64,000 nt of DNA from Streptomyces sp. ISL-11 (GTDB lineage: Bacteria; Actinomycetota; Actinomycetes; Streptomycetales; Streptomycetaceae), in contig NZ_JAGGOL010000047.1 of assembly GCF_018614525.1 (NCBI RefSeq), positions 1 through 64,000 on the forward strand, written 5' to 3'. Within the stretch, counting starts at the first letter, position 1; every line of letters begins with the position of its first letter. The notes below the pieces were generated by a model. It searched no databases. It was not told the origin of the DNA and saw only the letters and a list, made by a program, of their open reading frames with translations. Positions 42,671 through 53,500 of this stretch are shown piece after piece. The position numbers and the translations under genes are program-made.

Positions 42671-43612
42671 TCACCCCCTCTGCCCACGGTCCGTCACGGC
42701 GAGGAAATCCCGTATGTCCTCGACAAGTTGCCACGCCATGTCCTCAAGGACGTAGTGCCCGGCATACGGATAGAGGTGGAGTGACGCCCGGGGCAGGCGG
42801 CGTGTCCATTCGGCGAGGACGAGATCGTCGTAGAGGGGGTCGCGCATGCCCCAGCCGATGAAGACGGGCAGTTGGGTGAAGGTGACGAGGGCCTCGCCGA
42901 GCCGCTGGGCGTGGGGCCATCCGGCATCGGCCGGGCCGAGGGGGATGTCCTGTGCCCAGCGCACGAGCGCGGGCCGGTCCCGCTGCCGCCGGTAGGGGGC
43001 CAGGTAGGCGTCGCGGACGGCCTGTGGCAGCGGGCGGCGCGGGCCCTGCCGCAGGGCCATGTGCGCCACGGCGTTCGAGGCGTGCGCGAACCGGCCCACC
43101 CCCCGCCGCCTCAGGGCGTGGGTTCCCCACGGAAGCCGGTATCCGGGGGGCATGGGGAACGCGGCGGTGTTGAGCACGACGAGGCGGTCGACGACGCCGG
43201 GGTGGAGGTGTGACCACCACATGCCGACGGGCCCGCCCCAGTCGTGCACGACCAGCGTCCAGCCGCGCGTCGGTGCGCCCCGTTCGGCGATGAGGTGGTC
43301 CACGAGGCGCCCCAGATCCCGGGCGCGGATCTCGGCGAGGAGTTGTCCGTCCCTGTCGCGCGCCCGGTCGGACAGCCCCATTCCCCTCAGGTCGGGGGCG
43401 ATGCAGCGGTAGCGTCCCCGCAGCCCGAGGACGAGGTGGCGCCACATGTAGCTCCATGTGGGGTTGCCGTGGACCATGAGGACGGGTGCGCCCCGGCCCT
43501 CGTCCAGGTAGTGCTGGTGCCATGCGCCATGGCCGAACCAGTGCCCTTGGAAGGGGTAGTCCGGCAGGCGGCGTGCCTGCTCGGCGGAGAGGGGCGGTCC
43601 GTGATGGGTCAT
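42671..43612 (-). CDS. oleB: Alpha/beta hydrolase, OleB / haloalkane-dehalogenase-like (paralogue 1)
   Basis: The 313-aa protein has the Asp-nucleophile hydrolase set: MVHGNPTWSYMWRHLV (oxyanion/halide region), nucleophile Asp124 in VVHDWGGPVG, and the late His in AGHYVLED. A carboxylate may sit in GWGMRDPLYDD. OleB enzymes of olefin clusters have this architecture and decarboxylate beta-lactones to cis-alkenes. The start codon overlaps the oleD stop (ATGA) and it is the last gene of the leftward oleB2-oleD-oleB1 unit. The paralogue encoded two genes upstream has the same nucleophile position. The assignment as OleB comes from family plus the OleA/C/D neighbours. Confidence 0.8.
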   Translation of the reverse strand: MTHHGPPLSAEQARRLPDYPFQGHWFGHGAWHQHYLDEGRGAPVLMVHGNPTWSYMWRHLVLGLRGRYRCIAPDLRGMGLSDRARDRDGQLLAEIRARDLGRLVDHLIAERGAPTRGWTLVVHDWGGPVGMWWSHLHPGVVDRLVVLNTAAFPMPPGYRLPWGTHALRRRGVGRFAHASNAVAHMALRQGPRRPLPQAVRDAYLAPYRRQRDRPALVRWAQDIPLGPADAGWPHAQRLGEALVTFTQLPVFIGWGMRDPLYDDLVLAEWTRRLPRASLHLYPYAGHYVLEDMAWQLVEDIRDFLAVTDRGQRG

Positions 43613-44589
43613 GACGTCTGTCGCAGACGTCGAAGTCCTTCACGGGTGCTGACCAGAGGCGTGTAACCCAGACGGGTGCGGGCGGCGGAGATGTCGAACC
43701 AGTTCGCGTACACCGCTCCCGCCACCGTGCAGCGGTCGAGCGGGGGTTCTCCGGGGAGGCGCAGCAGGCGCCATCCGCCCTCGCACAGCATGCCGGCCGT
43801 ACGGGCGAGGGAGTCGGGGACGCTCTGCAGGCGCGGGCTGCGGCCCAGGGCACGGAAGAAGGCGGTCAGTGTCCGGGCGAAGGTGCAGGGCCTGCCCTGG
43901 GAGATGAAGTACGGGCGGCCCGCGGCCGGCGTACCGGGGCGGACGCGATCGAGGGCCAGGAGGTGGGCGTGGGCGGCGTTGTCCACGTAGACGGTGTCGA
44001 CGCGCTTGCGGCCGCCGCCGGGCAGCGGGAGGACGCCGAAGCGGGCGGCGCGCAGGAGCCGGGGCGCGAAGTGCGGATCACCGGGGCCCCAGATGCAGTG
44101 GGGGCGCAGGGCGGCTGTGGCCAGGTTGGGCCCGTTGGCTGCCAGGACCAGGCGTTCGGCGGTGGCCTTGGAGCCCGGGTAGGGGCCCAGGGGCCTACGG
44201 GCGTAGGGCAGGGCTTCGTCGCCGCCGTCGATGTCGGTGTTGTCGAAGACCACGCTGGGGCTGGAGGTGTAGATGAGTGTGCCGATGCGGTGGTGCAGGC
44301 AGGCGTCCACGACATGGCGGGTGCCGGTGACATTGGTCGCGAAGAAGGAGGCGGGGTCGCCCGCGAGGCCCACGCGGGCGGCGGTGTGCAGGACCGCGTC
44401 GCAGCCGGCGGCCGCGTGACGGACGGTGCCGGAGTCGCGGATGTCGCCCAGGCGCTGGTCGGTGCCGAGTGTCGCGAGAGGCCGGCTGAAGCGACGGTGC
44501 AGTGACCTGACCTCGTGCCCGGCGGCGGTCAGCTGTTGACACAGTGCGTGACCGAGGAAGCCGCTGCCTCCGGTGACCAGGACCCTCAT
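43609..44589 (-). CDS. oleD: NAD(P)-dependent 2-alkyl-3-oxoalkanoate reductase, OleD-like (extended SDR)
   Basis: The 326-aa protein has the extended-SDR nucleotide motif VTGGSGFLGHALC at its N-terminus and the catalytic Y-x3-K (YPGSK, Tyr137 and Lys141), with Ser/Thr in YTSSPSVVF. It resembles 3-beta-hydroxysteroid dehydrogenase/epimerase proteins, the family of OleD and lipstatin LstD. It would reduce the beta-keto acid made by OleA to a beta-hydroxy acid. It overlaps both neighbours by 4 bases, so the three genes form one translationally coupled unit. The frame is open far upstream, but the ATG at 44589 fits the family start. Confidence 0.85.
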   Translation of the reverse strand: MRVLVTGGSGFLGHALCQQLTAAGHEVRSLHRRFSRPLATLGTDQRLGDIRDSGTVRHAAAGCDAVLHTAARVGLAGDPASFFATNVTGTRHVVDACLHHRIGTLIYTSSPSVVFDNTDIDGGDEALPYARRPLGPYPGSKATAERLVLAANGPNLATAALRPHCIWGPGDPHFAPRLLRAARFGVLPLPGGGRKRVDTVYVDNAAHAHLLALDRVRPGTPAAGRPYFISQGRPCTFARTLTAFFRALGRSPRLQSVPDSLARTAGMLCEGGWRLLRLPGEPPLDRCTVAGAVYANWFDISAARTRLGYTPLVSTREGLRRLRQTS

Positions 44590-45581
44590 CGGCGCTCTCC
44601 GCGGCCGTCCTGGGGTCGTACGGGCGCGGGGGCGTCGAGGACGTTCGCGCGCCGTCCGGCGGTGTCGAGGAAGTGCCGGATCTCCGGGACGAGTTCGGCG
44701 CGCGCGTCCTCCAGCACGTAGTGGCCCGCCTCCGGGTAGCGGAGCACCCGGGCGTGCGGGAAGCGCCGTTGCCACTCGTCGGCCAGTGGCGGTCGCAGGA
44801 CCGGGTCGCGCATGCCCCAGCCGACCAGCAGTGGTATCTGTCGCAGGGCGGGCAGCATCTGTTCCACGACGGCCAGCAGCGACCAGCCCGGATCGGCGCG
44901 GGTGAGGGGGACGTCCTGGATGAAACGGGAGAGGGCGGCGCGGTGCCGGCGACGGCGGTAGGGCGCGGTGAAGGCGCGGCGGACCTCGGCGGGCATCGGT
45001 GTGGTCACGCCCAGCCGCGCTGCCCCGTACGCCCAGCCCGGCGTGCTGTGGGCCGCCAGGGCGCTGACGGGGCGCAGCCGCAGCAGGCGGAACCACCGAG
45101 GAGGAAGGCCGTGCTCGGGAAAGCGGAACACGGTGGTGTTCAGCACGACGACCCGGTCCACCCGCTCCGCGTTCAGGCAGGCCCAGGCCAGCGCGATGGG
45201 TCCGCCCCAGTCGTGGGCCGCCACCGTCCAGCCGCGGTCCGGTGCCCCGTGCTCGTCGACCAGGTGACGGACCAGGTCGTCGAGCGCGGCGATCTGGTAA
45301 CCCGCCAGGAGCGCGGGCAGCGGCGCGGCCAGGCGCTCGGACAGGCCCATGCCCAGCAGGTCCGGTACGACGCACCGGTAGGCGTCGCGCAGCCCTGTCA
45401 CCAGATGGCGCCAGGCGTAACTCCAGGCGGGGTTGCCGTGCACCATCAGCACCGGGGGGCCGGTGCCCTCGTCCAGATAGTGCTGCCGGCCATCGGCGTG
45501 CTCGAACCACCGTGAGGTGAACGGGTAGTCCGGCAGGCCGGAGCCTTCGGTCGCTGCGCACACGGAACGGCCCTTCGTCAT
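44586..45581 (-). CDS. oleB: Alpha/beta hydrolase, OleB / haloalkane-dehalogenase-like (paralogue 2)
   Basis: The 331-aa protein is placed at ATG 45581 with GAAGGG upstream; an ATG 9 codons earlier has no ribosome-binding site. It shows MVHGNPAWSYAWRHLV, nucleophile Asp124 in AAHDWGGPIA, GWGMRDPVLRPP and the catalytic His in AGHYVLED. It is clearly homologous to the hydrolase encoded two genes downstream but diverged across the cap domain. Two OleB-type enzymes in one cluster is unusual; one may have changed from beta-lactone decarboxylation to hydrolysis or another release step. It is first in its operon, divergent from the OleC-like gene. Confidence 0.78.
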   Translation of the reverse strand: MTKGRSVCAATEGSGLPDYPFTSRWFEHADGRQHYLDEGTGPPVLMVHGNPAWSYAWRHLVTGLRDAYRCVVPDLLGMGLSERLAAPLPALLAGYQIAALDDLVRHLVDEHGAPDRGWTVAAHDWGGPIALAWACLNAERVDRVVVLNTTVFRFPEHGLPPRWFRLLRLRPVSALAAHSTPGWAYGAARLGVTTPMPAEVRRAFTAPYRRRRHRAALSRFIQDVPLTRADPGWSLLAVVEQMLPALRQIPLLVGWGMRDPVLRPPLADEWQRRFPHARVLRYPEAGHYVLEDARAELVPEIRHFLDTAGRRANVLDAPAPVRPQDGRGERR

Positions 45582-45909
45582 ACGGCCCTTCGGTGGTCGT
45601 CCCTTCATAGGGTGCCGTCAACTGCGAGGATCTGGCGAAGAGTTCATGCCCCGGAGTGGACCGTTCCGCGCCAGGGCGTGCCTGATTCACTCGTGTAGGT
45701 GATGCCCGAGGACGGCGCCACCCGCATGCTGGTAAGGCAGGACCGTCCTGGCCGTGACCCGCCGGCCCGCCCCCCCCGAGCCGGACCGGGACCGTGCGGC
45801 ATTCCCGGGCAGCCGCCCCCTGCCCGTCCATCGCTGGGGCCGGGCGCGGTGCCGGTGTGGTGCCCGCCCGCTCACCACCGTCGACCACACCGCACCGGAG
45901 GTGTCCGCC
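45582..45909. promoter_or_regulatory. Divergent promoter region between oleB2 and oleC
   Basis: This 328-bp interval separates the leftward oleB2-oleD-oleB1 unit from the rightward ligase gene and must serve both. An in-frame extension of the ligase to GTG 45754 exists, but its 52 residues look non-conserved and Arg/Pro-rich. I see no convincing operator palindrome. Confidence 0.5.
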
Positions 45910-47523
45910 GTGGCCCCGCTGGCCCGTACCGTCCTGTCCGCCCTGCGGGACGCGCCCGAGGGCGTGTGCCTGTACTACCCGAAGGGCCGGCGGGGTTTCA
46001 CGGCGCTCAGCAACGCCGACGCCGCCGCGAGGAGCCTGTCGACCGCCGCGGCCCTGGCCCGTGCCGGGATCCGGCCCGGGCACCGCGTGGCCGTACTGAC
46101 CCGCGACCCGGTGGAGCTGGGGACCTGCGTGCTGACCCTCACCGGCATGGGCGCCGTCCCCGTCCTCGTCGACGGCTCCCTGCCACTGCCCATGATGCGG
46201 CGGTGCCTGGCGGCCGCGGCGCCGGACGCCCTGCTGGCCGAGCCGCTCGCCCACGTCGCGGCCCGCCTCCTGGGCTGGGGCGGGGGCACCGTCCGCCACC
46301 GCGTGGTGGCCGGTCCGCCGGCCTGGCCCGGCCGGACCCTGGACCGGCTGCGCCGCGCCGTGCCTCCCTGGCAGGTCATGACCGACTCCCGCGACGACGC
46401 CCCGGCGATGGTCGTCTTCACCTCCGGTGCGACGGGGCCACCCAGGGGAGTTCTCTACCGGCACGGCACCGTACGGGCGCAGGTCCAGGCGCTCCCGCGG
46501 AGCCTGGACCTGGCCGGGCGGACGGTGGTCGCCGCGTTCGTACCGGCCGCGGTCCTGGGACCGCTGCTCGGTGCCACCACGGTGATCCCCCGCCTCGACC
46601 TGACCCGGCCCACCCGCGTCCGCGCCCGCGCCCTGGCGGATGCCGTGAACCGCACGGGCGCCGACACGCTGCTCGGTTCGCCCGCGCTCCTGGACCGCCT
46701 GGCCCGGCACTGCGTCCGCACGCTCACACCCCTGCCCACCCTGCGGGATGTCTTCTCCTTCGGCGCCTCCTTGCCCTACGCGGTCCTCGACCGGCTGCGG
46801 GTGTGCCTGACCGCCGCCGCGACCGTCCACAGCGTCTACGGAGCCACCGAGGCCCTGCCGGTCAGCACGATCGACCACCGGGAGCTGCTCCCGCTGCGCT
46901 CCGCCACCGCCCGGGGGCACGGGGTGTGCCTGGGCCGGCCCGTACCGGGTGTCACCGTCCGCGTCCTGCCGCTGGATCCGCTGTCCCCGGAGCGGGACAC
47001 CGAAGGGCTGCCGTGCGGTGTGGCCGGTGAACTCGCCGTCGCGGGTGCGAACGTCAGCCCGGCCTACCTGGATCCGGCGGACACCCGGGCGGCGAAGGCG
47101 TACGGGGCGTACGGCGGCGTCGTCCACCGCATGGGCGACGTCGGCTCGCTGGACGCACAGGGCCGCGTCTGGTTCTACGGCCGCCTCGCGCACCGGCTGC
47201 GCACCGCGGAAGGAGACGTGTTCACCGAGCGGGTCGAACCGGCCCTCGACGCCCTGCCCGGCGTGCGCCGCACCGCGCTGGTCGGCGTCGGCGCGGCCAC
47301 CGCGCAGCGCCCGGTGGTGATCGTCGAGCCGGAGCCGGGGGCACCGCGCGCGGCTCGCGCGATGGTGCGCCGCGCGATCCAGGAGGCGCTGGAAGGTCTG
47401 GAGCGGCCGGTGACCGGTGCGGTGCCGGTGCTGTTCCATCGGTCACTGCCGGTGGACCACCGGCACGGCGCCAAGATCGACCGTGCGCGGCTGGCCCGGT
47501 GGGCCGCCGCCCGGCTCACGTGA
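45910..47523 (+). CDS. oleC: AMP-forming acyl ligase, OleC-like beta-lactone synthetase
   Basis: The roughly 537-aa protein is placed at GTG 45910 (GGAGG at 45897-45901); GTG 45754 would extend it. It has the ANL-superfamily P-loop VFTSGATGPPRGVLYRHG (normally TSGTTGxPKG; the lysine is Arg here), the YGATEALPVS motif and the hinge region RMGDVGSLDAQGRVWFYGRLAHR. The C-terminal VDHRHGAKIDRARLARWA matches the ending typical of OleC (VDxRHNAKIxREKLAxWA). OleC uses ATP to close a beta-hydroxy acid to a beta-lactone. It converges on the first PKS gene, 66 bases apart. Confidence 0.85.
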   Translation: MAPLARTVLSALRDAPEGVCLYYPKGRRGFTALSNADAAARSLSTAAALARAGIRPGHRVAVLTRDPVELGTCVLTLTGMGAVPVLVDGSLPLPMMRRCLAAAAPDALLAEPLAHVAARLLGWGGGTVRHRVVAGPPAWPGRTLDRLRRAVPPWQVMTDSRDDAPAMVVFTSGATGPPRGVLYRHGTVRAQVQALPRSLDLAGRTVVAAFVPAAVLGPLLGATTVIPRLDLTRPTRVRARALADAVNRTGADTLLGSPALLDRLARHCVRTLTPLPTLRDVFSFGASLPYAVLDRLRVCLTAAATVHSVYGATEALPVSTIDHRELLPLRSATARGHGVCLGRPVPGVTVRVLPLDPLSPERDTEGLPCGVAGELAVAGANVSPAYLDPADTRAAKAYGAYGGVVHRMGDVGSLDAQGRVWFYGRLAHRLRTAEGDVFTERVEPALDALPGVRRTALVGVGAATAQRPVVIVEPEPGAPRAARAMVRRAIQEALEGLERPVTGAVPVLFHRSLPVDHRHGAKIDRARLARWAAARLT

Positions 47524-47589
47524 CGAGGCCGTCGGCTGTTCGGCCCGTGGCTATGGACCCTGGCACCCATCCCAACCCATGAGCCCCCC

Positions 47590-50500
47590 TCACGGCACCG
47601 GCGGCGCGATGGCATCCCGCCGTTGGTCGGACGCGTGGATGCCCAGGCGATCGTGGATCAGGCGGGCGAAGTGGGTCAGGGTCCGTCCGCTGGCCATGAG
47701 TTCGCTGGGCGGGATGTGGACGTCGAAGAACTCGCGGGCCTTGAGGATGAATTCGGCACCCATGAGGGAGTCCAGGCCGAGGTCGTCCAGGCGACGGTCC
47801 GGGTCCAGTTCGGACGGGTCGGTGTGCAGGACGGTGGCGAGGTGGCGGGCCAGCATGTCGGTGATGGCGCGCACGGCGTCCTCGGGAGTCATCGCGGCCA
47901 GGGCGCGCAGCAGCTCCTCGCGGGTCTCGTCCGTGTCCGCGGCACCGCTGGGGACGAGGTTGGCGAAGCGGGGGGTGGCGAGGGAGGGCAGGAGGCGGCG
48001 GGCGCGGGCCCAGCGGTAGCGGCCGACGCCGGCGACGTCGGTGTCCGCGGTGAGGAGGTGGTCCGCGGCGGTGAACGCGTCGGTGGGGGAGACGGGATCG
48101 AAGCCGAGGCCGGTCATGGTGGCCGCGAGGTTGTTGCGGGCGACGTATCCGGTGTCGGCGATGGGGCCCCAGGCGATCGCCGTGGCGGTGCGCCCGGCGT
48201 GGCGGCGGGCACGCGCGAGAGCCTCCAGATAGGCGTTTCCGGCGACGTACGGTGCCTGTGCGAGGTTGCCGGTGGCCGCGGTGACCGATGAGTACAGCAG
48301 GAAGAGGTCGAGGTCGCGGTCGGCGGTGAGCCGGTCGAGGACGTCCGCGCCGGCGGCTTTGGGGGCGAGGACGGCGGCGAAGCGGTCGTCGGTGAGGTCG
48401 GCCAGCGGGGCATCGTCGAGGTGCATGGCGCAGTGGACCACGCCGCGCAGGGGATGCCCGGTGGCATCCACGGCGGCGATCACCCGGCGTACGGCCGCCT
48501 CGTCGGTGACGTCGGCGGCGTACGGGGTGGCCCGTACCCCGCGCCGGGCGAGCCGGTCGAGGACGTCGGCCGCCTCCGGCGCGTCGGCTCCCCGGCGGCC
48601 GAGCAGGGCCAGGTGCCGGGCTCCCCGGTCGGCCAGCCAGTCGGCGGTGGCGGCGCCGAAGCCGCCGAGCCCGCCGGTGACCAGGTACGTCCCCGCCGGG
48701 TTCAACGCCGGTACGGAAAGGGCGGGTTCGGTGGGAACGGGCTCGTCCAGCGGGTCGAAGGCGATCACGACCTTGCCGGTGTGGCGGGAGTGCTGGAGCA
48801 GCCTGAACGCCTCGTCGACGCGGGCGGCCGGGTAGACGGAGTGCGGGAGCGGACGGTACTCGCCGGAGGCCATCCGCGTGAGGGTGTCGAACATCAGACG
48901 AGGGCCGCGTACGGGGTCGAACACGAGGCTGTCGAGATTGAAGCCGAGAAAGGTGATGCTGCGGTGGAAGGGGCGCAACAGGAGCGGGTTGTTGAAGAAG
49001 ATGTCGCGCTTGCCGAGCTCGATGAAGCGGCCCATGGGGCGCAGCAGGTCGAGGCTCTGGGCGATGGCCTCGCCGCTGAGGGAATTGACGACGATGTCGA
49101 CGCCCTTCCCGCCGGTCAGTTCGCGTACCCGGGGTGCGAAGTCGAGGGTGCGGGAGTCCAGGGCGTGCTCGACGCCGAGGGTGCGCAGCAGATCGCGTTT
49201 GGTCTCGGTGCCCGCTGTGGCGATGACGCGCAGGCCCAGGGACCGGGCGCACTGGATGACGGCCAGGCCGACGGCTCCGGCTCCGCCGTGCACCAGCACC
49301 GTCTCGCCGGGGAGCGGCCGGGCCTCGTCGACGAGGGTGTGGTGGACGGTGAAGAAGACCACCGGGAAGGTCGCCGCCTCGGCGAAGCTCATGCCGTCGA
49401 GGATGGGCGAGGCGGCCGCGGCGGGCATGACGGAGTGGGAGGCGAGCGCCGCGGGCATCAGCCCGGCGACCCGGTCGCCCACCGCGTACGCGGTGACCCC
49501 GGCACCGACGGCCCTCACGATGCCCGCCCCGTCGGTGCCCAGTCCGCGGCTGAGCGCGGTGCCCTCGACGGCCTCGGGTGGCAGCAGCCCGTTGGCGCGC
49601 ATCGGATCGCGGTAGTTCAGTGCGACGGCCCGCATTTCCACCAGGATCTCGCCGGGCCCCGGGTAAAGCGGTTCGATCCGGCGCCACACGAGCCGGCGGG
49701 AGAACCCGGGGTTGCGTACTTCCAGGACGAACGGTGAACCGGAGGGGACGGCGGTGGGCTGATCGGCCGGGCGCTGGACCTGGCGGGGTACGAACCGGCC
49801 GCCCGGGGTGAGCACGATCTCGTCCTCGTCGGTGGGCGCCCGCAGTTCGTCGGCCAGGCGGCGGGCGTCGACGGCCGGGTCGCCGGTGCGGTCGAGGGAG
49901 ATCCGGCGCATCCGCAGGCCGGGCTGTTCGTTGGCCAGGGTGCGGGCGGCGCCCCAGATCGCCGCGTCGGCGGGGTGGGCGGGGCGCTCCGGGGCGGGGA
50001 ACAGGCCGCTGGGACGGGCGACCAGCCACACCTCGGGGTGGGTTCCGCCCTCCCGCCCGGCGCAGGCGGCGGCCAGGGCCCGCAGGACGGCGGCGCGGCG
50101 CGTCGTGCCGGCGACCGGCCCTCGCGGGTCGTCCGGGCTGTCCGGGTGCTCGCCCAGGAGCAGGACGACGCCGGTGGCGTCGGCGGGCAGCGCTGTGGCC
50201 CAGGCGGCGGAGTCGTCGGTGGCGGCGGTGATGCCGGCGCCGCCCAGCAGGCCGGACAGCGCCTGGGCGGTGGGTGTCTCGCCGGGCGTCTCGGGGGAGA
50301 TGACCCAGGCGGCGCCCGGTGCCGGCGCGGGCGGGGCGGGTTCGGCGGCCGGGAGATGTCCGGCGGCGGCCAGGAGGACGGAGCGGTCGTCGGTGCCCGT
50401 CCGTACGGTGCCGGTGAAACCGCACTCCCTGAGGAGCGGCACCCACTGGTCCCGGGCCGGCAGCACCGTTTCCGGGCGCAGCGTACGGTCGCGGCGCTGC

Positions 50501-53500
50501 CAGAACGCCTCGGTGCCGCCGCGGAGAAGGGCCGGCCGCCGCGCATCGTGCGACTCCGCGGCGAGCAGATGCCCGCCAGGGGCGAGCAGGGTGTGGACGC
50601 GGCGCAGCCCTTCGGCCAGGTCGGCGACGGCGTGCAGGGCGTCGTCGGCGACGACCAGGTCGAATCCGCCGCCGTCGAAGCCCTGGACGGCCGGGTCGGT
50701 GTCCAGGTCGAGGGTCCGGTATTCGACGAAGTCGTACGCGGCGAAGCGGTGGCCGGCACCGGCGAAGCCCGCCGACGAACGGTCGGTGCAGGTGTAGCGG
50801 GTGCGGTCCGCCGGAAGCAGGGGGAGCAGGGCCGCGGTGAGACCGTGGGTCCTGGCGCCGAGTTCCAATACGCGCAGCGGGCGGTCGCCGGGCCACCGGC
50901 GGACGATCTCGCCGAGCAGGGCCTGGGCGACGCGGTGGGTGAAGCGGCGGGCGGGTGCGACGGCGTACAGCTGCTCGTACGCGCTGTCACCGGCCTGGAG
51001 GAGTTCCTGTGCCTCCGGGGCATCGCGCAGCACCGCGGGCAGGCGCCGCAGGTGCGCGTTGAGGTGGGTGGTCTCCGTGATGAAGGCCGGATGATCCTCC
51101 ACCAGGGCCCGCAGCAGCCCCTCGTGGCGGGGCTCGGCGCCGGTCAGCCGCCATCGGCCGTCGCCGGCGGGCCGGGCCAGTGCGTGCCGGGTCATGAGCG
51201 GGAGCATCAGCAGCACCAGCCGCCGGTGCCGGGGCTGGAGTCCGCCGGCCATGAGGTCGGACAGGCCGAACGCGGCGGCCGGGTCGGTGAGCAGGCCGGC
51301 CACGGCCGAGGCCCAGCAATGGGCGGCCGTCTCGTCGACGGCCGCCGTGAAGCGGTCGTGACCGGTCTCCCGCAGGGCGTCCCGCAGTCCGGTGATCCGG
51401 TCCTGGACGGCGGCCGCCAGGTCCGCCGGCGGGGGCAGCGGCGAAGGGCCGGCCGGGGCCGCCGGGTGCGGTGCGGCACGCAGGACCGTCCGCTGGACGG
51501 TCAGCGGGGTGTGCTGGGTGTTGTACGCGCGCCGGGTGCGGAACCCGTCGATCTCGGCGGTGACGGTGCCGTCCTCGTCGGCATAGACGACGTCCCAGCG
51601 GAACTCCGTCTCGGTGTGGCTGCGCCGGCGCAGGTGGATGACGCCGGTGGGTGCCGGGGTGCGCCACACCCTCACCGAGTCGAACGTGGACGGCAGATAC
51701 GCCTCGCCGCCGCGCATGAGCCGCTCCACCAGCGCGACGGTGGCCTGGAAGGGGCCGTCCAGCAGGACCGGGTGCACCGTGTACGCGTCGCTCGGGTCCT
51801 CGTGCCGGTAGGAGGCCAGCAACTCGTCCTCGCCGACGCGCAGTTCGCGCAGCAGCTGGAAGGCCGGGCCGACGTCGAGACCGACACTGTGGCACGTACG
51901 GTAGAAATCCGGGCCGCTGACCGTGCGGGGGCAGCGTGCGCGAACCGCCGTGGGGTCGAGCGGAGCGGAAGCCGTGCCGAGCAGGGTGCGGACCTGGGCG
52001 CGTACGACCGTATGGCTCTCGGTTCCGCGGCCTTCGCTGTTGCTGATGGTCAGCGCGCCGTCCTCGGGCGTCACGGAGGTCTGCATCCGGGCCGTACCGG
52101 GGTCGGGCCAGGCGATGGGGAGCGGACTGATGATGCCCAGGTGACGCACCTCCACCGGCCGGTCCAGCGCCCGCCGTCCCGCGGACAGCGCCATCTCGAC
52201 GTACGCGGCGGCGGGCATCAGCACCGATCCGGCGATCCTGTGGTCGCCCATCCAGGGCACCAGCTGGGGCTCGATGGCGCCTTCCCACACCGGGTGGGGA
52301 GCCGGGAGGCGCTCGCCGAGCAGCGGGTGGTCGAGCCGGCCGGTGCCGCTGGTGCGGATGACCAGGTCCTGCGGGGTGCCCAGCCAGTGCCGTTCGCGCT
52401 GCCAGGGGTAGGCCGGGAGGTCGGTCACCCGGCCCGGGCGGGGGAAGTGGGTCCGCCAGTCGACGTGGGCACCGGCCGCGAGCAGGGCAGCGACGGCCGC
52501 GGCCGTCTCGCGGGGGCCGTCGCCGTCGCGGTGCAGGGTGGAAACGTACGTGGCGTCGGTGCGCCGCAGGTAGGGGCGCAGCACCGGGTGCGGTCCGATC
52601 TCCACGAGCATGTCGGCGTGATCGGCGAGGACGCGGGTGACGGCTTCGTGGAAGCGGACCGGCTCGCGGACGTTGCGCCACCAGTAGCCGGCGGTGAGCT
52701 CTTTGCCGGCCAGCGCCGTGCCGGTGACGGTGGAGACGAAGGGGATACGGGTGGTGGCGGGCTCCAGTCCGGCCAGCGCGGTCCGCAGCGGGTCCGCGAT
52801 GGGGTCCATGGCGCGGCTGTGGAACGCGTGGTCGAGGCCGAGGTCCTGGAAGAAGACGTCCCGGGCCGTCAGTTCCGCGCTGAGGGCGGCCAGGGCCTCC
52901 GGGTCCCCGGCGACGGTGACGCTCCGGTCGTCGTTGATGCCGGCGATCTCCAAGGCGGGCGCGTACGCGGACAGTTCCTGCCGGGCCGCCTGCTCGGGCA
53001 GTCCGACGGCGGCCATCCGGCCGGTGCCCGCGGTGACGCCCTGGGCGCGGCTGCGTTCGGCGATCACCCGGGCGGCCTGCTCCAGGGTCAGCGCCCCGGC
53101 GGCATGGGCCGCGGCCACTTCGCCGACGCTGTGCCCGACGACGGCCGCCGGACGCAGTCCGCTCGCTGCCAGCAGGGCGACCAGCCCCACCTGCACGGCG
53201 AACAGGGCGGGCTGGGCGATCTCGGTACGCTGCCAGCGGGACGCGAGGGGCTCGGCCAGCTCCGCCGTCACCGACCAGCCCAGGTGCGGGGCGAGCGCGG
53301 CATCGGCCTGTTCGACGGCGGTGCGGAAGACCGGCGCGCCGTCCAGGAGGTCGGCGGCCATGCCGGGCCACTGGGAGGCGTTGCCCGAGAAGACGAACGC
53401 CACCGTGCCCCGCTCGGCCTTCCGGACCTTGGCCCCGTGGGCGGGTGTGTCCGCGAAGAGCCGGTCCAGCCGGTCCGCGGCTTCGTCCGGTCCGCAGGCC

